A model generated the notes under the pieces. It saw nothing but the letters and a program-made list of their open reading frames with translations. It had not been told where the DNA came from and searched no databases. From Clostridiaceae bacterium BRH_c20a (lineage in GTDB: Bacteria > Bacillota > Peptococcia > Peptococcales > BICA1-8), in NCBI GenBank assembly GCA_000961765.1, contig LADT01000001.1, positions 62,001 through 126,000 on the forward strand: a stretch of 64,000 bases of DNA. The letters run 5' to 3'. Positions 26,093-36,041 of the stretch are shown in pieces (position 1 is the stretch's first letter; each line of letters opens with the position of its first letter). Both the position numbers and the translations under genes were made by a program.

Positions 26093-26877
26093 CTAGGGAG
26101 GGTACTTTTTGTTTGCTTTCTGCACTCCGTTTAATGTTGTGCATGTTAACTCTGCAATTTTTCGGTAAGACATTTCGGTTTCATTTATTAATTTCATGAT
26201 CAGTTCATCCCTACTTTTTAATTCCCTAAAATCTGTTATTCCCTTTTCTATAAAGTAATCTTCTATTATTTTATTTGCTCTTTTATTCTTCAGTTGTTTA
26301 AATTCTTCTGTTATTTCCAGATAATCCCTTTCATCTTCAATGTTATGAAAGTTCAGAAAGTTCTTATCCGATATAAAGTCATCAATGATTTGGTTTTTGG
26401 CTTCTTTATCAACTAATAGTAGTCCTTTACCTGTATATTCTCCTAAGCTGCTCCACTTATAATCCTGAACTTTTGAGACTATTCCAGCCTGAACAGGGTT
26501 ATTGTGTATGTATCTAATGGCACCAAGCAAATATTTTTCATTATCGATATTTTCACTTTTAAACCTATCTTGAAAAACTGGGCCTATCCTTTTATGTCTT
26601 TGGTTATATGACATTGCATAAGATATATTTATCCTCTTCATAAATTTTACAAGTATTGGTTTCTCCGCAATGATAATAATATGCACATGATTGTCCATAA
26701 TACAATATGCCACCACTTTACAACAAGGCTCCCCCTGTATCTTTTCTAAAATAATTGTATATTTCTTTTCTTTCTCTTGTTCTCTTGTTCTGTTTCAAAA
26801 ATATTTTCTCTATTAATACCTCTTATCATTACATGATAATATCCTGTTTCACTTTCTAATCTTGCTTGCCTTGCCAT
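26093..26877 (-). pseudogene. REP-associated tyrosine transposase (Y1_Tnp), broken by an 8-bp tandem duplication
   Basis: The intact start is MARQARLESETGYYHVMIRG at 26877. After INRENIFETEQE the frame is lost because CTCTTGTT is present twice (26774-26781 and 26782-26789). Removing one copy restores a continuous protein through KYTIILEKIQGEPCCKVVAY to the HUH motif MDNHVHIII and the rest. The downstream part (207 codons) includes RIGPVFQDRFKSENI, YIHNNPVQAGIVSK and a C-terminal HTH-like segment. Imperfect inverted repeats flank the unit. RAYT proteins act as single-strand nucleases on palindromic repeats. Confidence 0.85.
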
Positions 26878-26935
26878 ATCATCACCCACTCTCCAAAATT
26901 ATGTCATACTTCCATACAAAAAGTACCGTCCCTAA
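26094..26935. mobile_element. RAYT element bounded by imperfect inverted repeats
   Basis: TAGGGAGGGTACTTTTTG at 26094-26111 and the complement of CAAAAAGTACCGTCCCTA at 26917-26934 differ at one base of 18. They enclose the transposase gene. The left repeat overlaps the last codons of the gene, exactly as TTAGGTACGGTTCTTTTTG does in the fragment at 13412-13430, so these repeats are the element's own ends. Confidence 0.7.
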
Positions 26936-27193
26936 TGTCTCTAAAATTTAGGAACAAATTGTTAATTCAAGGAAATTATTGTTTTTTATATTTCATAATT
27001 TCAGATTTATGCGTTAATATTTTTACCTAAAATGAAGGTTTATCGCTAATAAAAAAAGAAATATTATAAAGAAACATAACGCTATCTTTACCAAGTAAAT
27101 AGAAGTGAATGAAAGGGGGAGAATAAAATAATAAGTGATGTTATCATTTCTTTCCTAAGTCTATGTATTTTATTAGTTAGTTTTACTATTAGC

Positions 27194-27604
27194 ATGATTA
27201 TTTTTGTAATAATTGTACTGATTATTACTTCTTCTATCTCATTTAACGATGTCGAAAAGTCGAAAGACGAATTAATAATTCAAGAGGATTTTTATCAATA
27301 TTTAGATACTTATAAATATCAAATTTTCTTTCTATTGTTCTTTACTATTTTGGGGTTAGTCTCCATCAATTTAATTCATACTACTTTTTTGAGTAATAAT
27401 ATTACTGATTATGCTAAAAATGAAGCAGGCTTTGTGACAAATTTTCAGAATAGAGTTTGGCATTTTATTTATTATATTATTTTGCCTTTAACTAATCTTT
27501 CCTTTTCCGCGATTATTGGTTTATTAGCACATTATAAACTTCCAGGTTTCCTTTGCTACCAAGTGATATTTATCATACTTATTTTTAGCGTTATTATTAT
27601 ATAA
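27194..27604 (+). CDS. Membrane protein of unknown function (start uncertain)
   Basis: The 136-aa frame from the first ATG has two to three hydrophobic helices (IIFVIIVLIITSSISF, FLLFFTILGLVSINLIH, YIILPLTNLSFSAIIGLLAH). A strong GGGGGAG site lies at about 27116-27121, and the frame is open from just after it, but no ATG, GTG or TTG stands in frame near it; ATG 27194 has no binding site. Either an unusual start (ATA or ATT) is used, adding about 20 hydrophobic residues, or the start has been lost. No family recognised. Confidence 0.45.
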   Translation: MIIFVIIVLIITSSISFNDVEKSKDELIIQEDFYQYLDTYKYQIFFLLFFTILGLVSINLIHTTFLSNNITDYAKNEAGFVTNFQNRVWHFIYYIILPLTNLSFSAIIGLLAHYKLPGFLCYQVIFIILIFSVIII

Positions 27605-27978
27605 TTTCAAGACTCCCCAAAAGTAAAAAACAAAATAGAAGTCACTTTTGAACAAAGGGATTTGACGGCTACTTTATTTAAATGAGTGACCTAAAAACAC
27701 AAGCAATCTCGTAATGAACCAAAACAGTTTGAGTTGTTCTTATTTGTCTGATGCTAGAATAAAAATAGGACAACTTAAATAGAGATTTTTCCTAGTCTAG
27801 TATAAAATAATACCTTAAATTAATTGCCGAACAACAATTATTAGTACTGCGGTGGGAAAGAAGAATACTTTTATTAGGGTCTATATAGTTAGCACTATAT
27901 AGTTAGCACTTATTGTTTTACTTCTACTTTAGTGATAAAATCCTACCATGTTATAAGATAGAAAAAGAAGTTTATATC
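27605..27978. other. Non-coding stretch before tnsE
   Basis: No gene found. It contains the 14-bp direct repeat CTATATAGTTAGCA at 27881-27894 and 27895-27908. I looked here for the transposon left end (TGTTGC plus GTTGTTTACT-type motifs) and found none. Confidence 0.6.
27881..27908. repeat. Tandem 14-bp direct repeat
   Basis: CTATATAGTTAGCA occurs twice back to back, about 70 bp downstream of the tnsE stop. No function assigned. Confidence 0.85.
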
Positions 27979-29550
27979 TCACCTAATCTTCTCATAAACC
28001 CTTTCTGCCCAATGGCTAGGCTCCATATCAGTATGTCTCAACTTAACATGGTTTATTTTTCGAAGCCATTCAGTAGGCCAATTACCACTATTAAGCACTA
28101 AGTTAAGAAGTAACTCGTGTATGGCCTTTTCTTCGTTTTCCCGATTTATTGTCCTGGTAAATTGAACGATTAATGTTGATAAGGAACGCTGGTCCGGACG
28201 GGCAATTTCAAGAATATAATTAACTTTTCCTCTTGCCCATTTAACACGTACAATGGCACAGACTCTCCTTCGCCCGTCAGGTAACCAGGAGAATTTCCGA
28301 CCTAGGGGTAAATTTACAAGGTTCATTGATAATATTATTTCCTGATGCATTTCCTCCAAACACTTAATCATTTCATAAAAATCTTCTAATCCGAAACCAT
28401 CTCTCTCGTATGCAATTTCAAGAGTTTTAAACTCTATAGGTTGAACACTGCCACCGGTAATAGATTCATCAATACTGGCAGCAATAAGTGCGGCACCACC
28501 TCTACCTTGTTTAGAGGTGTAGCTATCCCCTTGATTTATTTGCTGATCATATTTGGCTATGCGATTTATTTCCGGACTATTCGTAAATACCATTTGAGTT
28601 GCTTCACTTTCCACAACAGGTTGGTGTGTTTCTTCTCTAGCTTGATTTTTATCCTCGCCATCAATCTCAAAAGTATGTTCCTTACCTTTTGAAATACGTT
28701 TCTTCTTTGGATTATTGCAATAAACACGCCTTTTTATGGACTTATGGCTATAATCTATTCGTTCAACCGGAAATTCAGAAGCTGAAAAGCTAAGAAGTTC
28801 ATATATAAGAACATGCTGATTAATGCGTTTGCCACGGACCACCCAGTCAGAATTTAATAGTTTAGGTACAATTACTTCTATGGCTTGACCAAACGCTAAA
28901 CCATAGTTGGTTGCTGCCTGGGCATAGACGTTTGTTTGTACTGATTCAAAGGAATTTCGTATTTCTGTTATGAAATATACCCAAGAAAAGTGTTGAACAA
29001 AATCATCATTAATAAGAGAAGCTGGAATTTCCCGTGAAAAATCTAATATAGCCTGCCGATTATTATAATGTTCGTGATCCAACAAATAAACCAACCCATT
29101 AGGACGTAATAAGGCATTGGCCAACACCTTGTTTTTTGCAAAGAGGGCTCTAACTAACTCAATATGTGGGATATAGTAATAAATCCCCTTGGATTGAAAA
29201 CACCATATATTTTGTTTGATTAATTCAGCCCTTTTGTAAAGATAATAATTAAAACGGCGGCAAATATCTAAAGAGTTTTTCGTATGCCCATCACTTAAGT
29301 CCCTTATATGGGCAATGTCAATACTTCCAGTTGCTTGAGATATTAAGGCTTGCCCATTTTGATAATATTGGCCGATTCTTAGGATTGGTAACAATCCAAT
29401 TGGGTAATTGATTAATTCTATGTTTTGATTGTCTTCAAAAGCAACCGTAATGCGCCATCTATTTCCTTTAGTTAATCGCACATGACCGAACCAATGCAGT
29501 TTAACAATTCTGTTTCCAAACGGCCAAGGTCTTAATTTAATTGAAGCCAC
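27979..29550 (-). CDS. tnsE: Tn7-type transposition protein TnsE
   Basis: The start is GTG at 29550, two bases after the tnsD stop, with GAGGTG upstream. The 523-aa protein begins MASIKLRPWPFGNRIVKLHW and ends AERVYEKIR. It occupies the fifth position of a tnsABCDE operon and has the length and the C-terminal RRVCAIVRVKWARGKVNYIL and LEIARPDQRSLSTLIV segments of TnsE. In Tn7, TnsE directs insertion to replicating DNA, mainly conjugative plasmids, through DNA ends and the sliding clamp. The frame is intact, so this targeting route may still work. Confidence 0.88.
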   Translation of the reverse strand: MASIKLRPWPFGNRIVKLHWFGHVRLTKGNRWRITVAFEDNQNIELINYPIGLLPILRIGQYYQNGQALISQATGSIDIAHIRDLSDGHTKNSLDICRRFNYYLYKRAELIKQNIWCFQSKGIYYYIPHIELVRALFAKNKVLANALLRPNGLVYLLDHEHYNNRQAILDFSREIPASLINDDFVQHFSWVYFITEIRNSFESVQTNVYAQAATNYGLAFGQAIEVIVPKLLNSDWVVRGKRINQHVLIYELLSFSASEFPVERIDYSHKSIKRRVYCNNPKKKRISKGKEHTFEIDGEDKNQAREETHQPVVESEATQMVFTNSPEINRIAKYDQQINQGDSYTSKQGRGGAALIAASIDESITGGSVQPIEFKTLEIAYERDGFGLEDFYEMIKCLEEMHQEIILSMNLVNLPLGRKFSWLPDGRRRVCAIVRVKWARGKVNYILEIARPDQRSLSTLIVQFTRTINRENEEKAIHELLLNLVLNSGNWPTEWLRKINHVKLRHTDMEPSHWAERVYEKIR

Positions 29551-29552
29551 TT

Positions 29553-31420
29553 TTACACCTCGCCCTTTAATGAAAGATACTGCTTAACTTGAATCTTGAT
29601 TTCTTGCTTCACATCTTCGGAAACAGTTGGTCTTAAACCAGCAAGACGAGTAATTTTCCATTCAAGAACATTTTCGTTATTTTCAAATAATTGTCTTGCT
29701 GCCCATTGAACTCGCCGGATTGAAATCGGTCTCGCGTTTCGGTAACCTTATTTATGTAGGATGCTGTCATCGGTAATTTATCAAGATGACGCTCAAGCAG
29801 GGCGAGCTTACCGATTTCCTTGCCAATCCTGCTAATATTTACTTGCACAGGCTTATTGGCAGTATATAATCGTTTAACAGCCGTTTGTATTTCTATTACT
29901 AACTCGTTATCTCTTTGATTCCAGTCCACGCGTTTATTTACCGTAGGGAAAACCTTCCTTTGAGGGGAATTTTCATCCAGCCACTTACGTGCATGGCGAT
30001 ATAACCAGGTGTATAAAGCAGGATCAACCTTCCGCAGCTGCGTCTTAGCTAAATTGGGGTTTTTATTTTGAAGCTGTAACCATTGAGTCTGTTTTTCAGA
30101 TAACAGTTTTGAATCATCAATTATTTTGGGAGATTCCGCCGTCGTCACTTTATTTGCATACTTTTTTACGGTGGCTATATCAACATTTAATTTCTTGGCG
30201 GCAGCATAATAACTTAACTTCTCTCCATGGATAAGCTTTTGCAGCTTATCTTCCCAAACAAGGCCTAACTGCTTAATAGTACCAATCCTATAACGATCCT
30301 CCAAGGTTTGATCCGGTCCTCTTCTGGAATAGGTGAAACCGTACGAACAAGAGAAAGTACCCACAGGCTTCCGAGTGTCTGTGCAGATAGTCACGTTGAC
30401 ATCTGAAATAACAGGCTGTTTATAATGATCTGCAGCTGTATTCAGACAAGGATATGGTCCTTTTCCAAAAGGTTGGTAGGTTTTATCAGCATACTGATAA
30501 AAAGTATCAATGCTCTCTTTAAAAAAGTGAATGAATAATAGGTGACGTATAGGGTGAAAGCCTTTCCTGTGCTTGCGAGTTATTGCTTTTAGCCAACAAG
30601 CAGGATTGTCAGGATCAACCTGTGATTGTAGGGCTTTCAGCAATTCATCACCGTAAAACCAGCGAAACTCTTCAGCAAGGTCCATCTGATGTACCGTTCC
30701 ATTTACCGTCGCAAAGCCATGTTTTTGCAATAAATATTTATAGGAGCTCTGGATACCGGACCAAGAAAAATTATAATAACCCTGGGAAAGCTTTATGATA
30801 TTAGTAGCAATCTCTTTAAGGTATTCCATAGTCTTATTATTATATTTGGGCGATTTGACCTTTGAATTACAATTTTCTTTTGTTGCAGCTATATAAGTAT
30901 GTTTATTTTTGCCACGAAAAAGTTCTGAAGAATTCTGAAGTAATTCTTCATGTTTAAGACACACAAATACACCTGGCAACTGGTATGACAAGTGCCAGTA
31001 AGTTTCGCCCAACTTTTCAATATCTTCTTTAACACATTGTGGGCAATATCGAAAATAGGTAGGTTCAGAAATGTTACTGGCCATCATACCTGTCATCATA
31101 TGAATGACTCCTGGCCTATTGCCAGAAGTCATAGCGTTAAAAACCTGCTGACTTACACCTTCCTTAGCAAATGTCGTATAGTAATTGAAAAAAGTATGTT
31201 TTTCAATCCATCTTTTAACCCCAGGTACATCAAAATGCCTAATTCGGTGAAATAACTTGTCTAAATGAGTAGGTAAATCAGGTACCGCCAATATATCCCC
31301 AAATCCGAATAGGTCTTTCATTGTTACCTTGGGACTCACGTTACAAGAGCGCAAGTGGTAACGAGCCAACCAACTATATAGTAGCTCATCTTCGTAGAGC
31401 CTTGGGAAAAATGAAAGCAT
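29553..31420 (-). CDS. tnsD: Tn7-type target selector TnsD (TniQ family), with an apparent frameshift near the 3' end
   Basis: The N-terminus (MLSFFPRLYEDELLYSWLAR) and the zinc site YCPQCVKEDIEKLGETYW...CLKH are those of TniQ/TnsD. One continuous frame runs 31420-29633 but its last ~35 residues (after TETRDR) are unlike the family. In the neighbouring frame the protein continues naturally as ISIRRVQWAARQLFENNENV, LEWKITRLAGLRPTVSEDVK and so on to a stop at 29553 next to tnsE. The total is one base short of a full frame, so a deletion lies near 29725-29735. TnsD recognises the 3' end of glmS and would be needed for attTn7 insertion. Confidence 0.88.
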
Positions 31421-31432
31421 CTCTTCACCTTC

Positions 31433-33034
31433 TTATAGCGCAAATTCTTCTAAAGGATTTTTAATATAACCCGCCTCCTGCAATGCCTGATAAGCTGAAA
31501 CTTTCTTTTTCTTACCCTGATCCACAATCTTTTGCAGTTCATTTACATCAGCTTTTAGTATCTTTTTATTTTTAGGTGCACTTTGTTCGGCTATAAAGAT
31601 AAGTGCCTTTTGCATTAACTCTGCTTGCGTTATACTTGGATATTGCTTTAATATTGTAGTTACCGCTTTCTCTGCTAAATTGGCATCGATATCTAAACCT
31701 ATAAGCGCCAAAATCACTTTTTCTAAAATTGATGTTTCTCTCTGTTGCCGGGCTTCGGCTTGTTTTTCCTTTTTCCTTTGAATTGTTGCCCTAAGGTCAA
31801 TGCTTGAAATGCGATGCTGGAGATAATCCTCGATATCCATCGGTACAATGTCCTCGTATTTTTCAATTTCTGAAAGTAATCCCGACTTCAGTGCCTTTAA
31901 CATTGGCTGAACAAGTTTGAGATCGTCCGATGCTACTTTTCGTATCATCCCTGGTGTAATTGTCTCCTCTCCTGTTTCAATAGCACGTCCTTGTGAAAGT
32001 ACAAAGAGTTTAACAGCAATATCTACGATTCCCTGACTTTCTTCATAAAGAGTATTATTCAATTCCCCCGTTAACTCAACATTCTGTCTAATCCACTGGT
32101 ATTGCCACATACTCTCAACAAGTAAATCCCAGTCGTCTCCTTTGGACATCTGCTGCCACACCATGTCACCTTGCCCACTACCCCGACGTGCTTGCCGGAA
32201 ATCCTGTTGTAGGATGCTTCTGGCTCTCATAGTACCAATCATCATTACTGGAACGCCAATTTCGTTGACTAGAGTGACGAAAAAGTTCATCATCTTTTCT
32301 GAGCCACTACTTTTGGCCGTTAATAAATGTTGAATTTCATCAATAATTAATGCTCCGATACAGTGAAGGCGGGCAATCTGGCCCATACGCGTAACCATGG
32401 AACTGATGGAATTACGCCTGCCTCCGAACCGTTCGTAATAATTAGTGCCCAGTAGGCGATCTACTTTGATAAAAAAATCCATGCATAGTGATTTCAAAGA
32501 ACCATCATGAGGGCAATTCAATTTCAACCAGACTATTTGGGTTATATTCAATGGATGTTTGTGAATTAGTAGCTGGGGATAAAGAGACAATATTCTTTCT
32601 ATAGCAGTTGTCTTTCCGATACCGGAAAAGCCCATCAATGTAAAGCTCGAAGCAGTGGAACGAACGTCCGGTTTTACATCCTTCCCGTTTAAAACACAGT
32701 GAGCCATATTAAGCTGTTTGGTATAATCTGGGGAAAGGGGGTTGCGTCCTACATAACCATACCTCAATAACCTTGAAAAACGCTGTTCTAAGTCAAGATG
32801 CTGCATAACTGGTTGAAAAAACCTCGTTAAGCGAATTAGTGCATGATAACGCAGGTGATCCGATAGTTGACGTTCCTTTTCATCATATTCTGGGAAAAAA
32901 CTCAACTTATCAAAAGCATCATCCGGAGATAAAATCGGAGGCAACGCCTCAATTAAGGGGTTACCCTGAAAATCGACGAGTTCTTGATCTTGATAAATTG
33001 CCTCCTGTACATGTATATAGCCATTGTTATTCAT
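31433..33034 (-). CDS. tnsC: Tn7-type AAA+ regulator TnsC
   Basis: The start ATG at 33034 (MNNNGYIHVQEAIYQ) overlaps the end of tnsB by 8 bp; longer frames inside tnsB are not used. Walker A (MGFSGIGKTTAIERIL, residue ~140) and Walker B (GALIIDEIQHLL, ~230) are intact. TnsC is the ATPase that passes the target signal from TnsD or TnsE to the TnsAB transposase and polymerises on target DNA. Length 533 aa agrees with Tn7 TnsC (555). Confidence 0.92.
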   Translation of the reverse strand: MNNNGYIHVQEAIYQDQELVDFQGNPLIEALPPILSPDDAFDKLSFFPEYDEKERQLSDHLRYHALIRLTRFFQPVMQHLDLEQRFSRLLRYGYVGRNPLSPDYTKQLNMAHCVLNGKDVKPDVRSTASSFTLMGFSGIGKTTAIERILSLYPQLLIHKHPLNITQIVWLKLNCPHDGSLKSLCMDFFIKVDRLLGTNYYERFGGRRNSISSMVTRMGQIARLHCIGALIIDEIQHLLTAKSSGSEKMMNFFVTLVNEIGVPVMMIGTMRARSILQQDFRQARRGSGQGDMVWQQMSKGDDWDLLVESMWQYQWIRQNVELTGELNNTLYEESQGIVDIAVKLFVLSQGRAIETGEETITPGMIRKVASDDLKLVQPMLKALKSGLLSEIEKYEDIVPMDIEDYLQHRISSIDLRATIQRKKEKQAEARQQRETSILEKVILALIGLDIDANLAEKAVTTILKQYPSITQAELMQKALIFIAEQSAPKNKKILKADVNELQKIVDQGKKKKVSAYQALQEAGYIKNPLEEFAL

Positions 33035-35168
33035 GATTTTTTTCCCTTTCTTTTTTTCGCAAAAATTCTTTAATTGTTGGACGAGCATACCGTTCTTCAT
33101 TATCTTCTTGTTTATTCATAGATACTACATCCGCAAGTTTGTTTTCTCTGTTCTTTTCCAAGGAAAAAGCTTCCTCTTTTTTTCTGGCGTCACGTTCATA
33201 CTTACGATTTTCTTTGATATCCTTAGTCTTTTGTGTTTTACTGATAGTTTTTGACTGCTGCTCACTGGCTTTTTTCACCGCTGGTCTGACAATAGCTTCT
33301 GCTTCACTTAAGAAATCTACTTCCTTCTGCAATTGTCCATGTTCAGCTTCTCTATGCTTCTGTTTTTCATATTCAAGAAGATAATTTATTTCATCCAGGG
33401 TTTTATTCTCGTAGCGTCTTTGACTTTTTAGTAAACGACAGGTATCAAATAAATTTATACCATTTACTAAATAGATCGATGACATATTTCTTGGATCATA
33501 CGCAACTTTTATTTTCCAGCTACCTTTCTGCCGTGCAGTCGGAAACCAAGACTCTTTTAAAGCTCGTTCACAGCTATAATACATACCTTTAATTTTTATG
33601 CCCTGGTAAGTAATTGTTGCTTGCGCTTGGGGTAGCAAATGCAGTTTAACCAATTCCTCCGGGTAATACCTTAATTTCCCTGAACGATTTTGAAGTCCCC
33701 AGTTCCATAAATTTAAGGGGATAGGCTCTACATCATCTTGAATCATGTCTACATCACGAGGATAATTCTTTAGATAATGCTTAGTATTGTAAGAGATTAC
33801 TTGTTTTAGTATTAACTGAGTAAACTGTTCAATGTTTAGCTTGCCATCAAGCCTGTAATCACGTGCTCCCCGTTCCTGAAAATCCTTTTCTACATAACCA
33901 GGTAAAAATGGCTTAACCTTTCTTTGTATTGTATCAAATTGTTTTTCTACAATACCTTTCCAGTCGGCACGATATAGCGATGTATTTTCAACATGCAGAT
34001 TAAATGCGGAAATTAATCTCTCAACATTATATCCTTCAAGTTCCCCTCTATCAGCTAAAAGTACCTCTGGGAAGTGTTGAACAGGCCATGCTTCCCTGGG
34101 AATCTCTATTCCGTATTCACGACAAAAAACTTGCTTATCAGTAGCAACATTGGCCAAGGCCATCATGGCTCCTATCCAGGAAGGACCTTCAAGCCCTATG
34201 TAGATACCCGTAACCAATCGGCTAAATACATCAATGACTAGATAAACGACTGGTCGCCCAATAATCCAATCGGGATTATAGCGCGATATCAAATAAACGT
34301 CTGCAACTGTTGCATCAATTTGATAACGTGAACCCGGGCCAATAACCTCCGAAGTCGAAGATCCCAACACAGCCCGAAGGTCCTTTTCATATTTCTTACG
34401 CCCCAGTCTGGCAACCGATACTTCTTCTGCATTGTATTCTTTGTTATACCAGTAACGGAATTGATCAAGTGAAGGTAATACGTCTTTATCTGCAACAATT
34501 ACCTTTCTTATACCGTCTTCAATATAATAGTCCTCCGCATAGAATTCTTTAATCATCATGTTATAGGCTGCTGGTATACTGTTTTTCTTATTAGTTAGGA
34601 AATATTTTTCCAGCGCAACACGAAATACTTTTTTAGTTACTTGGTCTATATTTATACCTGTAGTATGCTTGCGAGGTCGTCCCCGTTTTTTGCTGCCTGA
34701 AGCCTTTTCCTTTCCTTTCCCACCTGACTTACTATAATCTGGCAGTAATGCATTCGGTGTTTGACCTCGTTGCCAATATCGGCGTAAATATTTATATACT
34801 GTAGGCTTTGTAACAGCATACTTTTTCATCACCTCGGCTATCATTTGCCCTCGTTTATCTCTGTCAAAAATATCTGGGACGTTAGTAACAATATCTTTAA
34901 TCATGTTCCAAGCCGTATCCCTAATTATAAAATTTTTCTCATTAATTTCATCTTTGACAACATGTAAAAATTCATCATGCTTAATTTTTATTAACTCATC
35001 TTGAATAAGTTCTTCTTTTATTTCAGCTACAGTTACTGCAAATGGAAGTGCCATTTTATCTTCAACATCTATCAAATAAGTAAGAACATTACCAGTATCC
35101 ACCCATAAGACACGAAAGATTTTATTTGCTTGCGAATTTTCCAACAATTCATTGACTAATAAATTCAT
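33027..35168 (-). CDS. tnsB: Tn7-type DDE transposase TnsB
   Basis: 713 aa with the full catalytic triad: D285 (RYQIDATVADVY), D373 (LLADRGELEG) and E408 (GIVEKQFD). The spacings of 88 and 35 residues equal those of E. coli Tn7 TnsB (D273, D361, E396). A Lys/Arg-rich stretch and HTH precede the core, and a charged coiled C-terminus (KEREKNHE) that contacts TnsC ends it. The start overlaps the tnsA stop (ATGA). TnsB binds the repeats at the transposon ends and makes the 3' cuts and joining. Confidence 0.95.
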   Translation of the reverse strand: MNLLVNELLENSQANKIFRVLWVDTGNVLTYLIDVEDKMALPFAVTVAEIKEELIQDELIKIKHDEFLHVVKDEINEKNFIIRDTAWNMIKDIVTNVPDIFDRDKRGQMIAEVMKKYAVTKPTVYKYLRRYWQRGQTPNALLPDYSKSGGKGKEKASGSKKRGRPRKHTTGINIDQVTKKVFRVALEKYFLTNKKNSIPAAYNMMIKEFYAEDYYIEDGIRKVIVADKDVLPSLDQFRYWYNKEYNAEEVSVARLGRKKYEKDLRAVLGSSTSEVIGPGSRYQIDATVADVYLISRYNPDWIIGRPVVYLVIDVFSRLVTGIYIGLEGPSWIGAMMALANVATDKQVFCREYGIEIPREAWPVQHFPEVLLADRGELEGYNVERLISAFNLHVENTSLYRADWKGIVEKQFDTIQRKVKPFLPGYVEKDFQERGARDYRLDGKLNIEQFTQLILKQVISYNTKHYLKNYPRDVDMIQDDVEPIPLNLWNWGLQNRSGKLRYYPEELVKLHLLPQAQATITYQGIKIKGMYYSCERALKESWFPTARQKGSWKIKVAYDPRNMSSIYLVNGINLFDTCRLLKSQRRYENKTLDEINYLLEYEKQKHREAEHGQLQKEVDFLSEAEAIVRPAVKKASEQQSKTISKTQKTKDIKENRKYERDARKKEEAFSLEKNRENKLADVVSMNKQEDNEERYARPTIKEFLRKKEREKNHE

Positions 35169-35983
35169 TTTATCAACCGTTCCTTATGTTTATTTGATAA
35201 ATTAAAGCTCAAACTGGGAATTGTAGCACGAAGGTTAAAAGGCTTTTCCATATCTAAACCTATATATTTATGAGCAATAAGGTATTTGAGAAGAGTAATG
35301 GCCGTTCCCGCTTCGCAAGCATAATGGTTATCAAATGCTTTTAATATGTCCAAAATCAATACTTCCCTATCTATTATATAGTCATACAGAGTAAAGGCTA
35401 GGTCTATGTCTTTTTCCTCTATGTGGTACCAGCTATGAATCCAGCCAATGTTTTTACAAGTTTCTTTCGGTAAATCCAATTCGGTTACTATTCCCCAGTC
35501 AACATTTGAATCAGCCCAATACTGTCGTTCTATTTCAAACTTCTCAATTACCCGTTTATCGTTTAACTTCTCATGAGGCTTTATGGTTCTAGCTATATGT
35601 AGGATTTCTTTACCTTTCCGGATGGTTACGAGAAAATCTGTAGTACATACGATAGGAGTTCTAGTTGTGGAATCTACAGGATGGTTTATTTGCTTCTTTT
35701 CCGCTATCTGTACTGTCTTCTCACGATCAAGGGGGTATTGTTCTCGGATATCTATTACATCTTCTGTCCAATCTAGCAAATAGAAATAGTCGCGTTCAAG
35801 ATCTGAAAGAAGGTGATGAATACGGTTGGTTTTCCATCCCTTTAAGCGATGAACACGACCTGTCGAAGGAACGTCTTGTATAGTTAACCACGGCTTGTAA
35901 TTTGATAATTCACCGTTACCTCGCCCCTCAACATAGTAACGAACAATTTTATCTTCAGTCCACCTATTGGTACGTTTAGCCAT
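35165..35983 (-). CDS. tnsA: Tn7-type endonuclease TnsA
   Basis: The start is the ATG at 35983 (MAKRTNRWTEDKIVRYY), 8 nt after GGAGG; an upstream in-frame ATG has no site. Restriction-enzyme-like catalytic residues are visible: E63 (SDLERDYF), D116 (CTTDFLV) and K135 (ARTIKPHEK), close to E63, D114, K132 of E. coli TnsA. The C-terminal winged-helix part (residues ~175-273) binds TnsC. With TnsA present the element should move by cut-and-paste. It is the first gene of the tns operon, facing away from glmS. Confidence 0.93.
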   Translation of the reverse strand: MAKRTNRWTEDKIVRYYVEGRGNGELSNYKPWLTIQDVPSTGRVHRLKGWKTNRIHHLLSDLERDYFYLLDWTEDVIDIREQYPLDREKTVQIAEKKQINHPVDSTTRTPIVCTTDFLVTIRKGKEILHIARTIKPHEKLNDKRVIEKFEIERQYWADSNVDWGIVTELDLPKETCKNIGWIHSWYHIEEKDIDLAFTLYDYIIDREVLILDILKAFDNHYACEAGTAITLLKYLIAHKYIGLDMEKPFNLRATIPSLSFNLSNKHKERLIK

Positions 35984-36009
35984 TGAATATTCCTCCAAAA
36001 AATGAAAAA

Positions 36010-36040
36010 GCTACTATTATGATTATCTCATAATAGTAGC
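36010..36040 (-). terminator. Leader hairpin/terminator between the transposon end and tnsA
   Basis: Perfect 13-bp inverted repeat GCTACTATTATGA (36010-36022) and TCATAATAGTAGC (36028-36040) with a 5-nt loop. On the minus strand it is followed by TTTTTC and then the tnsA binding site. It should stop transcripts arriving from glmS, or attenuate tns expression. Confidence 0.75.
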
Positions 36041-36041
36041 C

